Assembly: GCA_963749905.1 (NCBI GenBank)
Contig: CAVVOF010000006.1
Coordinates: 434,001-498,000 of the forward strand
Reading direction: 5' to 3'
DNA: 64,000 nt
Source of the DNA: UBA10649 sp963749905
Lineage (GTDB): Bacteria; Actinomycetota; Actinomycetes; S36-B12
The position numbers were made by a program, and so were the translations under genes. Under the pieces are notes generated by a model, which saw only the letters and a list, made by a program, of their open reading frames with translations, did not search any database and was not told the DNA's origin. Every line of letters begins with the position of its first letter. The stretch's first letter is position 1. Shown one piece after another: positions 18,090-27,370 of this stretch.

Positions 18090-19346
18090 CTACCGCTTCT
18101 TCTTCGGCGCCGGCGTGATCGTCACCGTGTAGTCGTAGCTCGCCGGGGCGAGGCTGCCGTTGTTGCCCAGCGAGTGCGCCGTCACGATGCACGAGCCCGC
18201 GCTCAGCACCGTGAGCACGGCGCCGTTGATGGTGCAGGGACCGGTCGTAGACAGCACCACCGGCGCCCCCGACGTCGACCCGGCGGTCAACTGGAGTCCT
18301 GAGCCCGCGGGCAGGCTGCCCACCGGACCGGGCGGCCATGGTCCCGAGCCGGCCGGCGTCAGGGTGACGACATCCGCCGTGGGCGCCGGCTCCACCTTGA
18401 TCACCTGACTGTCCTGGGCGCTGATCGAGAAGTTGCCCGTGGAGAACGAGACATTCACGGTCTGGACTCCGGCATCGGTCGGTGTCCACGGCGTCGACCC
18501 GACGCCGTTGGTCGTGCCCCACTCGTTGGTGACCGGGAAGGAGCCGCCCATCGGGTAGGTCGTCACGCCGTTGGTGCTCAACGTGAAGGCCGCGCTGCCG
18601 TTGGGAACACCCGTGGCGATCACTGCCTCGAGGTTGGCCTGCACGCCGACGTACATGGTGCCGGGCATCCGGATCGAGACGTTCTGGACCGCGCCGACCG
18701 AGGGTCGCTCGGTGTTGCTGGTCGAGGCACCGAATGCTGTGGTGGACGGCGCGAAAGTGGCGGTGAGCGCGATCCCGCCGACGGACGGCGTCCAGCCGAG
18801 GTTGGCGACCGACTCGCCCCGCGTGGTGCCCGGAGTCAGGTTGCCACTGGCGAGGACGTTCGAGTTCTGGTCACGCACGGTCACGGTCCCGCTCGGGGCG
18901 ATGGACCCGCCCAGCGAGCGCACCTTGGCGACGATGGTGGTGGCGACGCCGGAGGCGACCTCGCCGGCGACCAGCAGGTGCGTGGAGGTGGGCATCGCCG
19001 CGACCACCGAGGTGGTGGCACCGGCGGGGGCGGCCGAACCGACGGCCGTCACGGTCCAGGTGCCTGCCTGGTTGGGCGTCCACGGGAGGTTCGCGAACCC
19101 GACGCTGTTGACCACCGTCTGGCCGCTCGTAGCGGAGCCGTCAGGTGCGGTCAGGGTGATGGTGGCGACCTGGCCCTTGAGCTTCGGGGCCTTGAGGATC
19201 ACCGACTCCTGGACGCCGACGATCCCGTTGGGGGTGGCCACCCAGGTCGTCCCGGTGAGCGCACCGGCCGCATGCGCAGCAGGGGCACCTCCCGTAACGG
19301 CCAGTCCGACGAGCACTGCGACAGCGAAACCGGTGACGACACGCAT
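18090..19346 (-). CDS. Secreted Ig-like repeat protein
   Basis: 418 aa. The start at ATG 19346 is fixed by AAGGAGG six bases upstream. The signal peptide ends near AAHA/AGA. The body is Thr/Ser/Val/Gly-rich and repeats a pattern of beta-sandwich units with WTP (NLPWTPNQAGTWTVTAVG, then NLGWTPSVGGIALTATF, then STPWTPTDAGVQTVNVSF), about 100-130 residues each, plus a final unit with two Cys (GPCTINGAVL, SAGSCIVTAHS). It ends PAPKKKR with no sortase motif. It is probably an extracellular structural or adhesive protein. Convergent with the oxidase gene. Confidence 0.75.
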   Translation of the reverse strand: MRVVTGFAVAVLVGLAVTGGAPAAHAAGALTGTTWVATPNGIVGVQESVILKAPKLKGQVATITLTAPDGSATSGQTVVNSVGFANLPWTPNQAGTWTVTAVGSAAPAGATTSVVAAMPTSTHLLVAGEVASGVATTIVAKVRSLGGSIAPSGTVTVRDQNSNVLASGNLTPGTTRGESVANLGWTPSVGGIALTATFAPSTTAFGASTSNTERPSVGAVQNVSIRMPGTMYVGVQANLEAVIATGVPNGSAAFTLSTNGVTTYPMGGSFPVTNEWGTTNGVGSTPWTPTDAGVQTVNVSFSTGNFSISAQDSQVIKVEPAPTADVVTLTPAGSGPWPPGPVGSLPAGSGLQLTAGSTSGAPVVLSTTGPCTINGAVLTVLSAGSCIVTAHSLGNNGSLAPASYDYTVTITPAPKKKR

Positions 19347-19504
19347 GACGGCCTCCTTCTCCACGTTCGAGGCTAGCGCCGCGAAAGCCACGAAGTGAAT
19401 GAATATGGACTTCTGGGGCGGCTATGCAGGCGGTATCCCACTGGCACCACGCAGCACAAGAGCCCCTGTCCGTATCGGACGGGGGCTCTCGGCAGGGTCG
19501 TCGA

Positions 19505-19912
19505 CTACTTGAGCGACTCGAAGTACTCGTCCGACTTCTCGTTGTAGAGGGCCCAGAGCACGAAGACGGCGATCGCCACGCTGAGCAGGCCGGAGAACAG
19601 GAAGGCCGACGAGTGGTGCGTGAACATGGACCAGGCGGCCACCGCCACGTGCACGATCTGGACGATCGCCACCAGCAGGCGGGCAAGGCGGCTGCCGCCG
19701 AGCAGCATGAACGCCACCAGCAGGATCAGCGCGCCCATGATCAGGCTGACGACGCCCGAGACGACCAGCTCGCTCGAGGTCAGGCTGGTCTGCTCGATGA
19801 TCCGGTCTTGGGTGTTCAGGGCCAGGACGACGATGCCACCGATGATGGTGAAGGTCGCCTGGAGAAGCATGATGACACCGATGAAGGTGACGACACCTGG
19901 GCGCTTGACCAT
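19505..19912 (-). CDS. Four-helix membrane protein, unknown function
   Basis: 135 aa from ATG 19912, with GGAGGAAC just upstream. Hydrophobic segments lie about 9-32, 48-71, 76-98 and 104-124, with a short acidic end (NEKSDEYFESLK). There is no catalytic motif. Such small four-span proteins are common in actinobacteria and mostly uncharacterised. It is divergent from the GYD gene. Confidence 0.7.
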   Translation of the reverse strand: MVKRPGVVTFIGVIMLLQATFTIIGGIVVLALNTQDRIIEQTSLTSSELVVSGVVSLIMGALILLVAFMLLGGSRLARLLVAIVQIVHVAVAAWSMFTHHSSAFLFSGLLSVAIAVFVLWALYNEKSDEYFESLK

Positions 19913-20051
19913 TGTTCCTCCGAAGTTGGGGATCGTGTGGTTCGCGTCGATGCTAGCGAGGGCACCCTCACCAGCGCGGGAGGCACGCCCGGGCTCTTGA
20001 CCGCTGGGCGGGCAGGTCTGTGATGGGGGTACCGACCGAGAGGGAGCCATC

Positions 20052-20375
20052 ATGGCCAAGTACCTGATCAAGGTGTCCTACAGCGCAGAGGGCCTCAAGG
20101 GGGTCCGCAAGGAGGGTGCCGCCTCCCGGGCGGCGTTCATCGGTCAGCTGCTGGAGACCGTCGGCGGGACGCTGGAGTCCTTCTACTTCGCGTTCGGCCC
20201 CGACGACGTCGTCCTCATCGTCGACCTGCCCGACAACAAGACCGCGATGGCCATCTCCGCGACGGTGTCCTCGTCGGATGCGATCAGCGCCTACGAGACC
20301 ATCCCGCTGATGACGACGCAGGAGGTCGACGCGGCGATGAAGGTGTCGGTCGGGTACCGGGCGCCGGGGACGTAG
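20052..20375 (+). CDS. GYD domain protein
   Basis: 107 aa. The GYD fold is visible: KYLIKVSYSAEGLKGVRKEG, then GGTLESFYFAFGPDDVVLIVDLPD, then MTTQEVDAAM near the end. It is a ferredoxin-like small domain named after its conserved Gly-Tyr-Asp (the equivalent here is in FGPDD); its function is unknown. A GAGAGGGAG-type ribosome site precedes the ATG. Monocistronic. Confidence 0.85.
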   Translation: MAKYLIKVSYSAEGLKGVRKEGAASRAAFIGQLLETVGGTLESFYFAFGPDDVVLIVDLPDNKTAMAISATVSSSDAISAYETIPLMTTQEVDAAMKVSVGYRAPGT

Positions 20376-20412
20376 CGGCGCGGCTTCCCGATTCGGCCGC
20401 CGGCTGCCCGCG

Positions 20413-20778
20413 TCAGTTCAGCGCGCGGTCGAGCGCCGCCATGAACCTGTCGACCGACCCATCGAGTTCGAGGTCGTCCGGGCCGAGGATGGCCTCCAGT
20501 GCGCCGTCCTCGTAACGGACCAGAATCGTCGGCGTTCCCAGGGTGCAGGCGCCCACCTCTTCGTGCGTGCGTTCGTTCAGGTGGACGAGGCGCAGCTCGA
20601 CGGGCAGCGCTGCGCAGGCGTCGTCCCACTCTCGCTTGCGCCGCACGTGACCGTGGGTGATGTCGCAGAGCGCGCAGTGGGCCGTCCCACGCATCTTGCC
20701 GATCACATATCGGGCTTCGCCCAGCACTCCCCCGTCGGCGTGGTAGACCCCGACGAGCTCGGTGACATTGCGCTGCAC
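20413..20778 (-). CDS. Conserved hypothetical protein with a CxxC motif
   Basis: 121 aa, soluble. The N-terminus reads VGVYHADGGVLGEARYVIGK, followed by a HCALCDITHG motif that could bind a metal or be redox-active, and later GTPTILVRYEDGALEAILGP. No family with a known function is recognised. The start ATG 20778 could be replaced by a Met in another frame, but the conserved-looking sequence begins here. It is convergent with GYD and divergent from TspO. Confidence 0.65.
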   Translation of the reverse strand: MQRNVTELVGVYHADGGVLGEARYVIGKMRGTAHCALCDITHGHVRRKREWDDACAALPVELRLVHLNERTHEEVGACTLGTPTILVRYEDGALEAILGPDDLELDGSVDRFMAALDRALN

Positions 20779-20850
20779 ATGCCCATCCTGCCCGCCGATC
20801 CCGAAAGTGCACGCCGGCCGTGACGATGCCGTCAGTCGTAGGCTGATCGG

Positions 20851-21321
20851 GTGTCCCTCGCTCGGGTGCTCGCCGTCGGCCTGTCGCTGCTGCTCGTCAT
20901 CGTGTACGCCGTCGGCTCGGGTCGATGGGTCGCCACCTCGTCAGACTGGTACGGCAGCCTGCAGCAGCCCTGGTGGCAGCCGCCGCCGGCGGTCTTCGGC
21001 CTTGCCTGGACCTACAACTTCGTGGTCCTCGCCGTCGTCGGCGTGGTCATGGCGATCGGCGCCGCGCCCGGGCACCTCGTCCCCTACCTGCTGGCCTTGG
21101 CGGTGTCCATCGCACTGGCGCTGGCGTGGGCGTACCTGTTCTACGTGCCGCATGAGCTGGGCTGGGCGGCCGTGTGCCTGACGGCCTGCGCCGCGGTCAC
21201 GGTCGTCGCGGTCGGGTTCGCGTTCGCCGACCGCTGGTGGCTGGGTGCCCTGCTCATCCCGTACCAGGTCTGGCTGGTGGTCGCGGCGTCGCTGTCCTGG
21301 GGATACCTGCGACTGAACTGA
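20851..21321 (+). CDS. tspO: TspO/MBR family tryptophan-rich sensory protein
   Basis: 156 aa with five hydrophobic helices. Motifs are diagnostic: WYGSLQQPWWQPPPAVFGLAWTYNF near residues 33-57, with the family WxPPxxxFGxxW core. TspO proteins sit in the cytoplasmic membrane and bind porphyrins and related ligands. The start is GTG 20851. A hairpin follows directly after the stop, so it is probably monocistronic. Confidence 0.93.
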   Translation: MSLARVLAVGLSLLLVIVYAVGSGRWVATSSDWYGSLQQPWWQPPPAVFGLAWTYNFVVLAVVGVVMAIGAAPGHLVPYLLALAVSIALALAWAYLFYVPHELGWAAVCLTACAAVTVVAVGFAFADRWWLGALLIPYQVWLVVAASLSWGYLRLN

Positions 21322-21348
21322 GGCCCGATTCCACGAGGGAATCGGGCC
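21322..21348. terminator. Probable intrinsic terminator between tspO and tRNA-Asn
   Basis: A perfect 11-bp stem (GGCCCGATTCC pairing with its complement, loop ACGAG) begins at the end of the tspO stop codon and ends 4 bp before the tRNA 3' end. No long T-tract follows on either strand, which is usual in high-GC actinobacteria. It could serve both convergent units. Confidence 0.7.
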
Positions 21349-21352
21349 TCCT

Positions 21353-21428
21353 TGGCTCCCCCAATTGGACTCGAACCAATAACCCTTCGATTAACAGTCG
21401 AATGCTCTGCCAATTGAGCTATGGGGGA
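21353..21428 (-). tRNA. tRNA-Asn (GTT anticodon)
   Basis: 76 nt including an encoded CCA. The acceptor TCCCCCA pairs with TGGGGGA, the discriminator is G, the anticodon stem TTCGA/TCGAA encloses CTGTTAA (anticodon GTT), and the T arm is ATTGG-TTCGAGT-CCAAT. Confidence 0.96.
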
Positions 21429-21506
21429 TGGCACCGGCTGGTGACCGGCCCGCAGAGGATAGCAAGGCGAGCGCGGTCTCCCGACACGCGGCTCCCGTCC
21501 ACTGCC

Positions 21507-21572
21507 CCCGCCGAGCGTGGCGCTCAGGCGGTCCACGTCGGCGTGTCGCGCCTGTGCTCCACGCTCGGCGGG
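21507..21572. repeat. Family A inverted repeat, copy 1
   Basis: Arms of 24 nt (21507-21530 and 21549-21572) with core CGAGCGTGGCGCTCAGGCG on the left, loop 18 nt. Relative to the other copies the left arm has a T-to-C change matched by an A-to-G change on the right arm, so pairing is kept. The arm is 7 bp after the stop of the gene at 21580-22086. See findings. Confidence 0.85.
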
Positions 21573-21579
21573 AGGGGTG

Positions 21580-22086
21580 TCAGATGCCGAGGGAGTCGCG
21601 AAGGTCGGCGAGCGCGCCGTCCGCGGCCGCGCGCAGCCCCGGATCCTCCGGATCCAGGCCGCTGTCGAACACGACCGACCAGCGGATCGCGTCGTTGTCA
21701 CTGGCCCGACGTGCCACCGCCATCGCCCCGCGCCCCTCCCCCAGGTCCAGTCGCTCGCTGATGACCACACTCGCCGTGACCCGATCGTGGACGGCGGCCG
21801 GCAGGTCGCGAGACTCTTCGACAGTCAGCCGCATCCGGCGCGTCGGCGGCCCGGCGACGACGAGGTCGAACACCGGCTCCTCCCACGTCGCCTTCGTGAT
21901 CGCGTCCCACGGCAGCCGTTCTGCCGGCTGCTGCACGTACAGCGCGCGATCGGTCGCCACCACGTAGCCAGGCCCACCCGGGAGGGTGCTGCTCCCCCAG
22001 GCGACGACCCGCTCTCGGGACTCGATCCCCAGCTCCGCCGCCACACCCCCCGGCAGCCGCGCGGAGCCGCGCGACAGGAAGCCCAC
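21580..22086 (-). CDS. Hypothetical protein encoded after dnaG
   Basis: 168 aa, no signal peptide or membrane segment. It starts at GTG 22086, whose last base is shared with the dnaG stop (TAGTG), so it is translated with dnaG. A PH-like beta-rich pattern is suggested (ERVVAWGSSTLPGG, GYVVATDRALYVQ, LPWDAITKATWEEPVFDLVV). Proteins with this arrangement occur next to dnaG in actinobacteria, but I know no function. The family A repeat follows the stop codon. Confidence 0.75.
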   Translation of the reverse strand: MGFLSRGSARLPGGVAAELGIESRERVVAWGSSTLPGGPGYVVATDRALYVQQPAERLPWDAITKATWEEPVFDLVVAGPPTRRMRLTVEESRDLPAAVHDRVTASVVISERLDLGEGRGAMAVARRASDNDAIRWSVVFDSGLDPEDPGLRAAADGALADLRDSLGI

Positions 22087-23994
22087 TAGGCCGCGCCCCC
22101 TTGGCTCTCCTCGCGAAGGGAGCGCCGGTAGTCCTCCAGCGCCAGCAGGTCCGCGAACGTCTGCTCGTACTCGGCCGCCTGCGCTGCCTGGTCGATGCGC
22201 TGCAGTCGGCCCTTGAGGTCGTCGATCCGGCGGCCGGCATCCAGCTCGAGCAGCCGTGCCAGCACGCCGACGGCGTACCGGGCATCCTGGCCCACATCCG
22301 CCGGGAGCGGCTCCACGGTCAGCTCACGCACGAGGCGGCGTACGTCATCATCGGCCGACGCGTCGAGCACGGCGTCGATCCAAGCGAGCCCGCTGACCTC
22401 GGGCGAGGGGTACCCGGCCGCCGCGATCGCCTCGTGCACGCGGCGGGCGGCCGGGTGCGTGTAGGCACTCTCCTCGACGCTCTCGTACCAGTCGGCCACC
22501 ACGTCGGGATGCTGCAGCGCGCACTTGAGCGCATCTCGCTCGACGACGAGCCCCGGATCCCGGCGACCGGACGCGCGCGAGGGCCGCGGCATCGGCGTCT
22601 CCTCGCGGGGCTGCGCCTCGGGGGCGGGGGCTCGCTGCTGGGCGCCGGCGGACAGCGACGGCTTGGGCGCCCGCTCCGCCGTGCGCACGGCGTCCGCCAC
22701 CCCGGCCACGTCCATGCCCAGCCAGCCCGCCAGCAGCCGCGTGTACTCCGGGCGGAGCGCGGTGTCGCGGATCTGCGCGACGATGGGCGCGGCCTCCCGC
22801 AGGGCGCCCACCCGTCCCTCCGCGGTGTCGAGGTCGTAGGACTTCAAGCGTCGTCCGGACGGCGAACTCGAACAGCGGCACCCGACGGTTGACGAGGTCC
22901 GTGACGGCCTCGTCGCCGCGCTGGATGCGCAGGTCGCACGGATCGAGCCCAGTGGGCTCGACCGCCACGTAGGTCTGCGTCACGAACCGCTGGTCCTCGC
23001 CGAACGCCCGCAGCGCCGCCTTCTGCCCGGCCGCGTCGCCGTCGAAGGTGAACACGACGCTGCCGCGCATCTGGTCGTCGTCCATCAGCAGCCGGCGCAG
23101 CACCTTGATGTGCTCGCTGCCGAACGCCGTGCCGCACGTCGCCACCGCCGTCGTCAGACCGGCCAGATGGCAGGCCATGACGTCGGTGTAGCCCTCCACG
23201 ATGACCGCCTGCTGGCCCTTGGAGATGTCGCGCCGGGCGAGGTCGATGCCGTAGAGGACCTGGCTCTTCTTGTAGATCGGCGTCTCGGGGGTGTTCAGGT
23301 ACTTGGGGCCCTCGTCATCGTCGTACAGCCGACGCGCTCCGAAGCCGATGACGTCGCCGCCGAGGTCTCGGATCGGCCACACCAGTCGCCCGCGGAAGCG
23401 GTCGTAGACGCCGCGGTTGCCCTGGCTGACCAGGCCGCCGGCGAGCAGCTCCGCGTCCGAGAACCCCTGTCCGCGCAGGTGCTTCGTCAGCGCATCCCAG
23501 CCCTTGGGGGCGTAGCCGACGCCGAAGTGCGCCGCCGCGTCGCCGTCGAAACCGCGCTCGAGCAGGAAGCCGCGCCCCGCCTCCGCCTCGGGGGCCGCCA
23601 ACTGCTTCACGTAGAAGGCCGCGGCGACCTTGTGCGCCTCCACGAGCCGCGTGCGCTGGCCCTGCTGGCGGTTGACGGCCGCGCCACCCTCGGCGTAGCG
23701 CAGCTCGACGCCGGTCTTGTCCGCGAGCTTCTCGACGGCCTCGGCGAAGGACAGGTGGTCCATCTTCTGCAGGAAGGTGAGGACGTCGCCGCCCTCGCCG
23801 CAGCCGAAGCAGTAGAACATCCCGCGCGCCGGCGTGACGTGGAAGCTGGGCGAGCGCTCGTCATGGAAGGGGCACAGCCCCTTCAGGGACCCGCCGCCCG
23901 CCGACTTCAGGGTCACGTACTCGCGGACCACCTCGTCGATCCGGGCGCGCTCTCGGACGAGGGCGATGTCCTCGTCGCGGATCCGTCCGGCCAT
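22086..23994 (-). CDS. dnaG: DNA primase, frame broken by one extra base
   Basis: From ATG 23994 the frame encodes the CHC2 zinc domain (CPFHDERSPSFHVTPARGMF then CFGCGEGGD), the RNA polymerase core and the TOPRIM motif IVEGYTDVMACH. At about 22845 the frame shifts: LFEFAVRTTL should continue KSYDLDTAEGRVGALREAAP, which is one base out of phase. Removing one base gives a 635-aa protein of usual length, ending in the DnaB-binding helical domain. DnaG makes primers for replication and is essential, so a sequencing error is more likely than real loss. It is next to dgt on the same strand, as in M. tuberculosis. Confidence 0.93.
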
Positions 23995-24049
23995 GGTCGT
24001 GAGTCTAGGTGCGCGATGGGGGCGCCAAGACCGTGACGGATCGGGTTGG

Positions 24050-25258
24050 ATGACTGACGTGACGGGTGTGCTGGATGTGGATCGGCTGCGGGCGGAGACC
24101 CCCGGCTGCACGAACGTCGTCCACCTCAACAATGCCGGGTCGGCGCTGCCCCCGGCCGTCGTCACCCAGACCATGGTCGACCACCTCCGCCGGGAGGAGG
24201 CGATCGGCGGCTACGAGGCACACGCCGAGGCCGCCGACCGGATCGAGGGAGCACGGGAGTCGATCGCCACCCTCGTCGGTGCGCAACCCGACCAGATCGC
24301 GCTCGTCGAGTCCGCCACGCACGCCTGGGCACGGGCACTGACGGCGATCACGTACTCGCGCCCGCTCGACGAAGGCGACCGGATCCTGGCGTCCTCCGCC
24401 GAGTACGCGTCCAACGTGCTGCCGCTGATGCAGCTGGCCATGCGCACGGGGGCGCAGCTCGAGTTCATCCCCGACGGGCCCGACGGCGCGCTCGACGTCG
24501 CCGCCTTCCGGGACCTCCTCGACGGCGATGTCGCCATCGTCGCGGTGAATCACTGCCCCTCGCAGAACGGCCTGGTCAACGATGTCGAGGCCGTGGGCCG
24601 GGTGATCGCCGAGTCCGACGCCTGGTTCATCGTCGACGCCTGCCAGTCGGTCGGCCAGCTGCCGGTCGACGTGGTCGCGATGGGTGCGGACTTCGTGTCG
24701 GCCACCGGCCGCAAGTTCCTGCGCGGGCCGCGGGGTACCGGCTTCCTGTACGCGTCCGAGACCGCGCTGGAGGAGATCGAGCCGTTCCCACTCGACCTGC
24801 ACTCGGCGACGTGGACGTCGGAGGGCTACGAGGTCCAGGAGTCCGCGCGTCGATTCGAGTACTGGGAGAAGTCGTACGCCGGGATCCTCGGGCTGGGAGC
24901 GGCAGCGGACTACGCGCTCGACCTGGGGATCGACGCGATCGCCGCGCGGATCGGGGAGTTGGCCGACCACGCGCGCGCCGGGCTCGGGGCAGTCCCGGGC
25001 GTCGTGGTGCGCGATCGCGGCTCGCGGCGCAGCGGGATCGTCACGATCACCTCGGACGTGGTGCCTGCGGCCGACCTGGTGGCGGCCCTGCAGACGGCGG
25101 GCATCAACGTCAGCCTGTCCACCGCGGACTACTCGAGAGTCGACTTCGACGCCCAGGGCATCGACTCGCTGGTACGGCTGAGCCCGCATGCGTACAACAC
25201 CGTCGAGGAGATCGACCGGGCCGTCGACGTGGTGGCCGAGGCCTCCGCCGGCCGCTGA
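24050..25258 (+). CDS. Class V aminotransferase (PLP-dependent, cysteine desulfurase-like fold)
   Basis: 402 aa from ATG 24050. The PLP-binding Lys is about residue 222 in SATGRKFLRGPRGTGFLY, and the Asp that contacts the pyridine nitrogen is in FIVDACQSVGQLPVDV. A conserved HLNNAGSALPP start matches the EgtE/selenocysteine-lyase-like branch of class V enzymes rather than IscS. The substrate is not clear: ergothioneine C-S lyase (EgtE) is one option, but no other egt gene is nearby. Convergent with dgt. Confidence 0.85.
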   Translation: MTDVTGVLDVDRLRAETPGCTNVVHLNNAGSALPPAVVTQTMVDHLRREEAIGGYEAHAEAADRIEGARESIATLVGAQPDQIALVESATHAWARALTAITYSRPLDEGDRILASSAEYASNVLPLMQLAMRTGAQLEFIPDGPDGALDVAAFRDLLDGDVAIVAVNHCPSQNGLVNDVEAVGRVIAESDAWFIVDACQSVGQLPVDVVAMGADFVSATGRKFLRGPRGTGFLYASETALEEIEPFPLDLHSATWTSEGYEVQESARRFEYWEKSYAGILGLGAAADYALDLGIDAIAARIGELADHARAGLGAVPGVVVRDRGSRRSGIVTITSDVVPAADLVAALQTAGINVSLSTADYSRVDFDAQGIDSLVRLSPHAYNTVEEIDRAVDVVAEASAGR

Positions 25259-25277
25259 CCCGCGTCCCGCGCCACTT

Positions 25278-25344
25278 CCCCGTCGAGCGTGGAGCTCAGG
25301 CGCGACACGCCGGCGACATGCGCCGGAACTCCACGCTCGGCGGG
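25278..25344. repeat. Family A inverted repeat, copy 2
   Basis: Left arm 25278-25301 (core GTCGAGCGTGGAGCTCAGG), right arm ending 25344 (core CTCCACGCTCGGCGGG). One position pairs as T-G wobble and one inner base pair is lost. It lies between the convergent stops at 25258 and 25356, 11 bp from the dgt stop. Confidence 0.8.
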
Positions 25345-25355
25345 GGCGGTAGCGC

Positions 25356-26594
25356 TCAGCGGACCAGGCGACGGTGCCATTCGACGATGCTGACGTCGGT
25401 GAGGCTGGCCACCTGGTCGATGATCACGCGCAGCCGCTGCGCGTCGTCGGCCGCCGCCTCGAAGCAGGGCTGCAGCCAGCGCTCCAGCGATCGCCCGCCA
25501 TCGAGGACCAGGGCGTTGACCAGCTCGGCGATGATCTGGCGCTGCCGCTCGTACTCCGCCTCCGCGCCCGGCCGGTGCATCACGTAGAGGACGGCCACGG
25601 CCTTCATGACCGATACCTCCGCCCGGACCTCCTCGGGCACGATCAGGTCGGCCTCGTAGCGGGTCAGCGGGCCGGGGCCGTACCCCACCTGAGTCGCGAC
25701 CTGAGCGGTCGAGCAGAAGCGGCCGATCAGCCAGCTGGTGAAGCGCTTGAGCGCCACCATGTCGCGCATCGAACCGTCGTAGCGGCGCGGCCAGTAGTCG
25801 AGCGCCACCAGCCGCTCCAGCGCGGCCTCGAGCTCGGCCGGCTCCCCCTCGTCGGGGAAGCGCCGATGAGCCGTCTCCACGAGCGCGCGCCGTTCCTCTG
25901 CCGACGAGAATGCGTCGAGCGACGCGATCCCCGAATGCACCGCGTCCTCGAAGTCGTGAACCGAGTACGCGACGTCGTCCGACCAGTCCATGACCTGCTC
26001 CTCGAGGCAGGTCCGGTCCACAGGCGCACCCGCGCGCAGCCAGTCGAACACCGGCAGGTCCTCGGCGTAGGCGCCGAACTTGACCGTGTCGGGCCGTCGG
26101 GTCCACGGGTACTTGCAGGACGCGTCGAGGGACGCCCGCGTGAGGTTGAGGCCGACGTTCGCGTCCGTCTCGGGGTCGACGACCTTCGCCTCCAGCCTCG
26201 TCAGGACCCGCAGCGACTGCGCGTTCCCCTCGAACCCGCCGATCCGATCGGCGATCCGGTTGAGCTCCGCCTCGCCGTTGTGCCCGTACGGCGGATGCCC
26301 GAGATCATGGGCCAGTCCGGCCACCTCGACGACGTCCGCATCGCAGCCCAGCGCGGATCCGAGCTCGCGGGCGATCTGCGCCACCTCCAGCGTGTGCGTC
26401 AGCCGTGTTCGCGGGAAGTCGTCCTCGCCGGCCACCATCACCTGGGTCTTCGCGGCCAGCCGCCGCAGGGCCGCCGAGTGCAGCACCCGGGCCCGGTCGC
26501 GGGCGAACGGGCTGCGGACCGACTCCTTGACCGGCTCCGGCACCAGTCGCGCGATGTCGGAGTCGTCGTACCCGGGGGGTGGGACCGCGCTCAC
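25356..26594 (-). CDS. dgt: Deoxyguanosinetriphosphate triphosphohydrolase-like protein (HD domain)
   Basis: 412 aa from GTG 26594. The HD metal ligands are in RLTHTLEVAQIAR and AGLAHDLGHPPYGHNGE, with a later Asp in MDWSDDVAYSVHDFEDAV. These enzymes hydrolyse dNTPs to nucleoside and triphosphate, controlling dNTP pools. The start overlaps the apbE stop by 4 nt (GTGA). Adjacency to dnaG matches M. tuberculosis (dgt-dnaG), while linkage to a flavin-transfer operon upstream is peculiar to this organism. Confidence 0.92.
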   Translation of the reverse strand: MSAVPPPGYDDSDIARLVPEPVKESVRSPFARDRARVLHSAALRRLAAKTQVMVAGEDDFPRTRLTHTLEVAQIARELGSALGCDADVVEVAGLAHDLGHPPYGHNGEAELNRIADRIGGFEGNAQSLRVLTRLEAKVVDPETDANVGLNLTRASLDASCKYPWTRRPDTVKFGAYAEDLPVFDWLRAGAPVDRTCLEEQVMDWSDDVAYSVHDFEDAVHSGIASLDAFSSAEERRALVETAHRRFPDEGEPAELEAALERLVALDYWPRRYDGSMRDMVALKRFTSWLIGRFCSTAQVATQVGYGPGPLTRYEADLIVPEEVRAEVSVMKAVAVLYVMHRPGAEAEYERQRQIIAELVNALVLDGGRSLERWLQPCFEAAADDAQRLRVIIDQVASLTDVSIVEWHRRLVR

Positions 26595-27370
26595 GCAGCC
26601 GAGACTAGTGCGGCGTCCGAGACGACCGATCCGTCCCTGCGCACCACGAGGGTGCGATAGCCCTGGTGCCCAGCCACCCAGTCGATTCCTGCCTCCCCCA
26701 TCGCGAACCCGATCGTGGCGTAGCAGTCCGCCTCGGCGATGTCCGGGCCGATGACGGTGAACGAGGCCAGCGAGTGCCGCGTGCCGGCGTCCTCGCCGTG
26801 CCAGATGTGGTCGCCGCGCTCGGCCGTGCCGGATGTGGCGACGGCGCCGTCGACGACCGGGACGACGGCCGCAACGCCGAAGCGCTTGTGGGGATGCTGG
26901 ATGGCCACGTGCCACGGACGGCCCGAGCCCGGGCGGCCGGCGAAGTAGCCGTCGCCACCCACGCCCACCGAGTACGCCGCGAGCCCGGCCTTGGCGAGCA
27001 CCTCGGCGGACCGCCGGATGGCGTAGCCCTTGACGTATCCCGCGGTGTCGAGGGATCCGGTGCGCGGGTTGCGGGCGACGAAGACGCCGCCAGAGTCCGC
27101 GAGCATCCGGTCGCACTCGTCGAGCACGTGCAGGATGTCGGCCAGTCCGTCAGGGTCGATCCCGCCCCCGGACTGCCAGCGGTTGATGTCGCTGTCCGCC
27201 TGGTAGTGGCTGAACCGCTGGTCCATCCGCTCGAGCTCGCTCCGGGCATCCGCAAGCGCAGCCACCACGATGTCCGCGCCGAGCCGGGCGACCTCGTCCG
27301 GTGGCACCGCGATGCTGCTCATCGTGCCCATGACAGGGAAGACGAGGCGGGCACCACTGCGAGCCGTCAC
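26591..27370 (-). CDS. apbE: FAD:protein FMN transferase (ApbE)
   Basis: 259 aa from GTG 27370. ApbE signatures are visible: PVMGTMSSIAV at the start, RFSHYQADSDINRW, a central GSLDTAGYVKGYAIRRS that matches the FAD-binding D-x-G-G-x-x-KGYA motif, and GPDIAEADCYATIGFAMGE near the C-terminus for the metal. It transfers FMN from FAD onto a Thr/Ser of a partner protein. The partner is almost certainly the adjacent gene at 27367-27888. GTGA overlaps join it to both neighbours. There is no obvious signal peptide, so the site of action is unclear. Confidence 0.93.
   Translation of the reverse strand: MTARSGARLVFPVMGTMSSIAVPPDEVARLGADIVVAALADARSELERMDQRFSHYQADSDINRWQSGGGIDPDGLADILHVLDECDRMLADSGGVFVARNPRTGSLDTAGYVKGYAIRRSAEVLAKAGLAAYSVGVGGDGYFAGRPGSGRPWHVAIQHPHKRFGVAAVVPVVDGAVATSGTAERGDHIWHGEDAGTRHSLASFTVIGPDIAEADCYATIGFAMGEAGIDWVAGHQGYRTLVVRRDGSVVSDAALVSAA

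Noticed and set aside
22835..22855. Programmed +1 frameshift in dnaG similar to prfB
   Set aside because: There is no in-frame stop at the shift site, no upstream Shine-Dalgarno-like stimulator, and other genes in the window carry the same kind of lesion. Kept only as a low-probability alternative.
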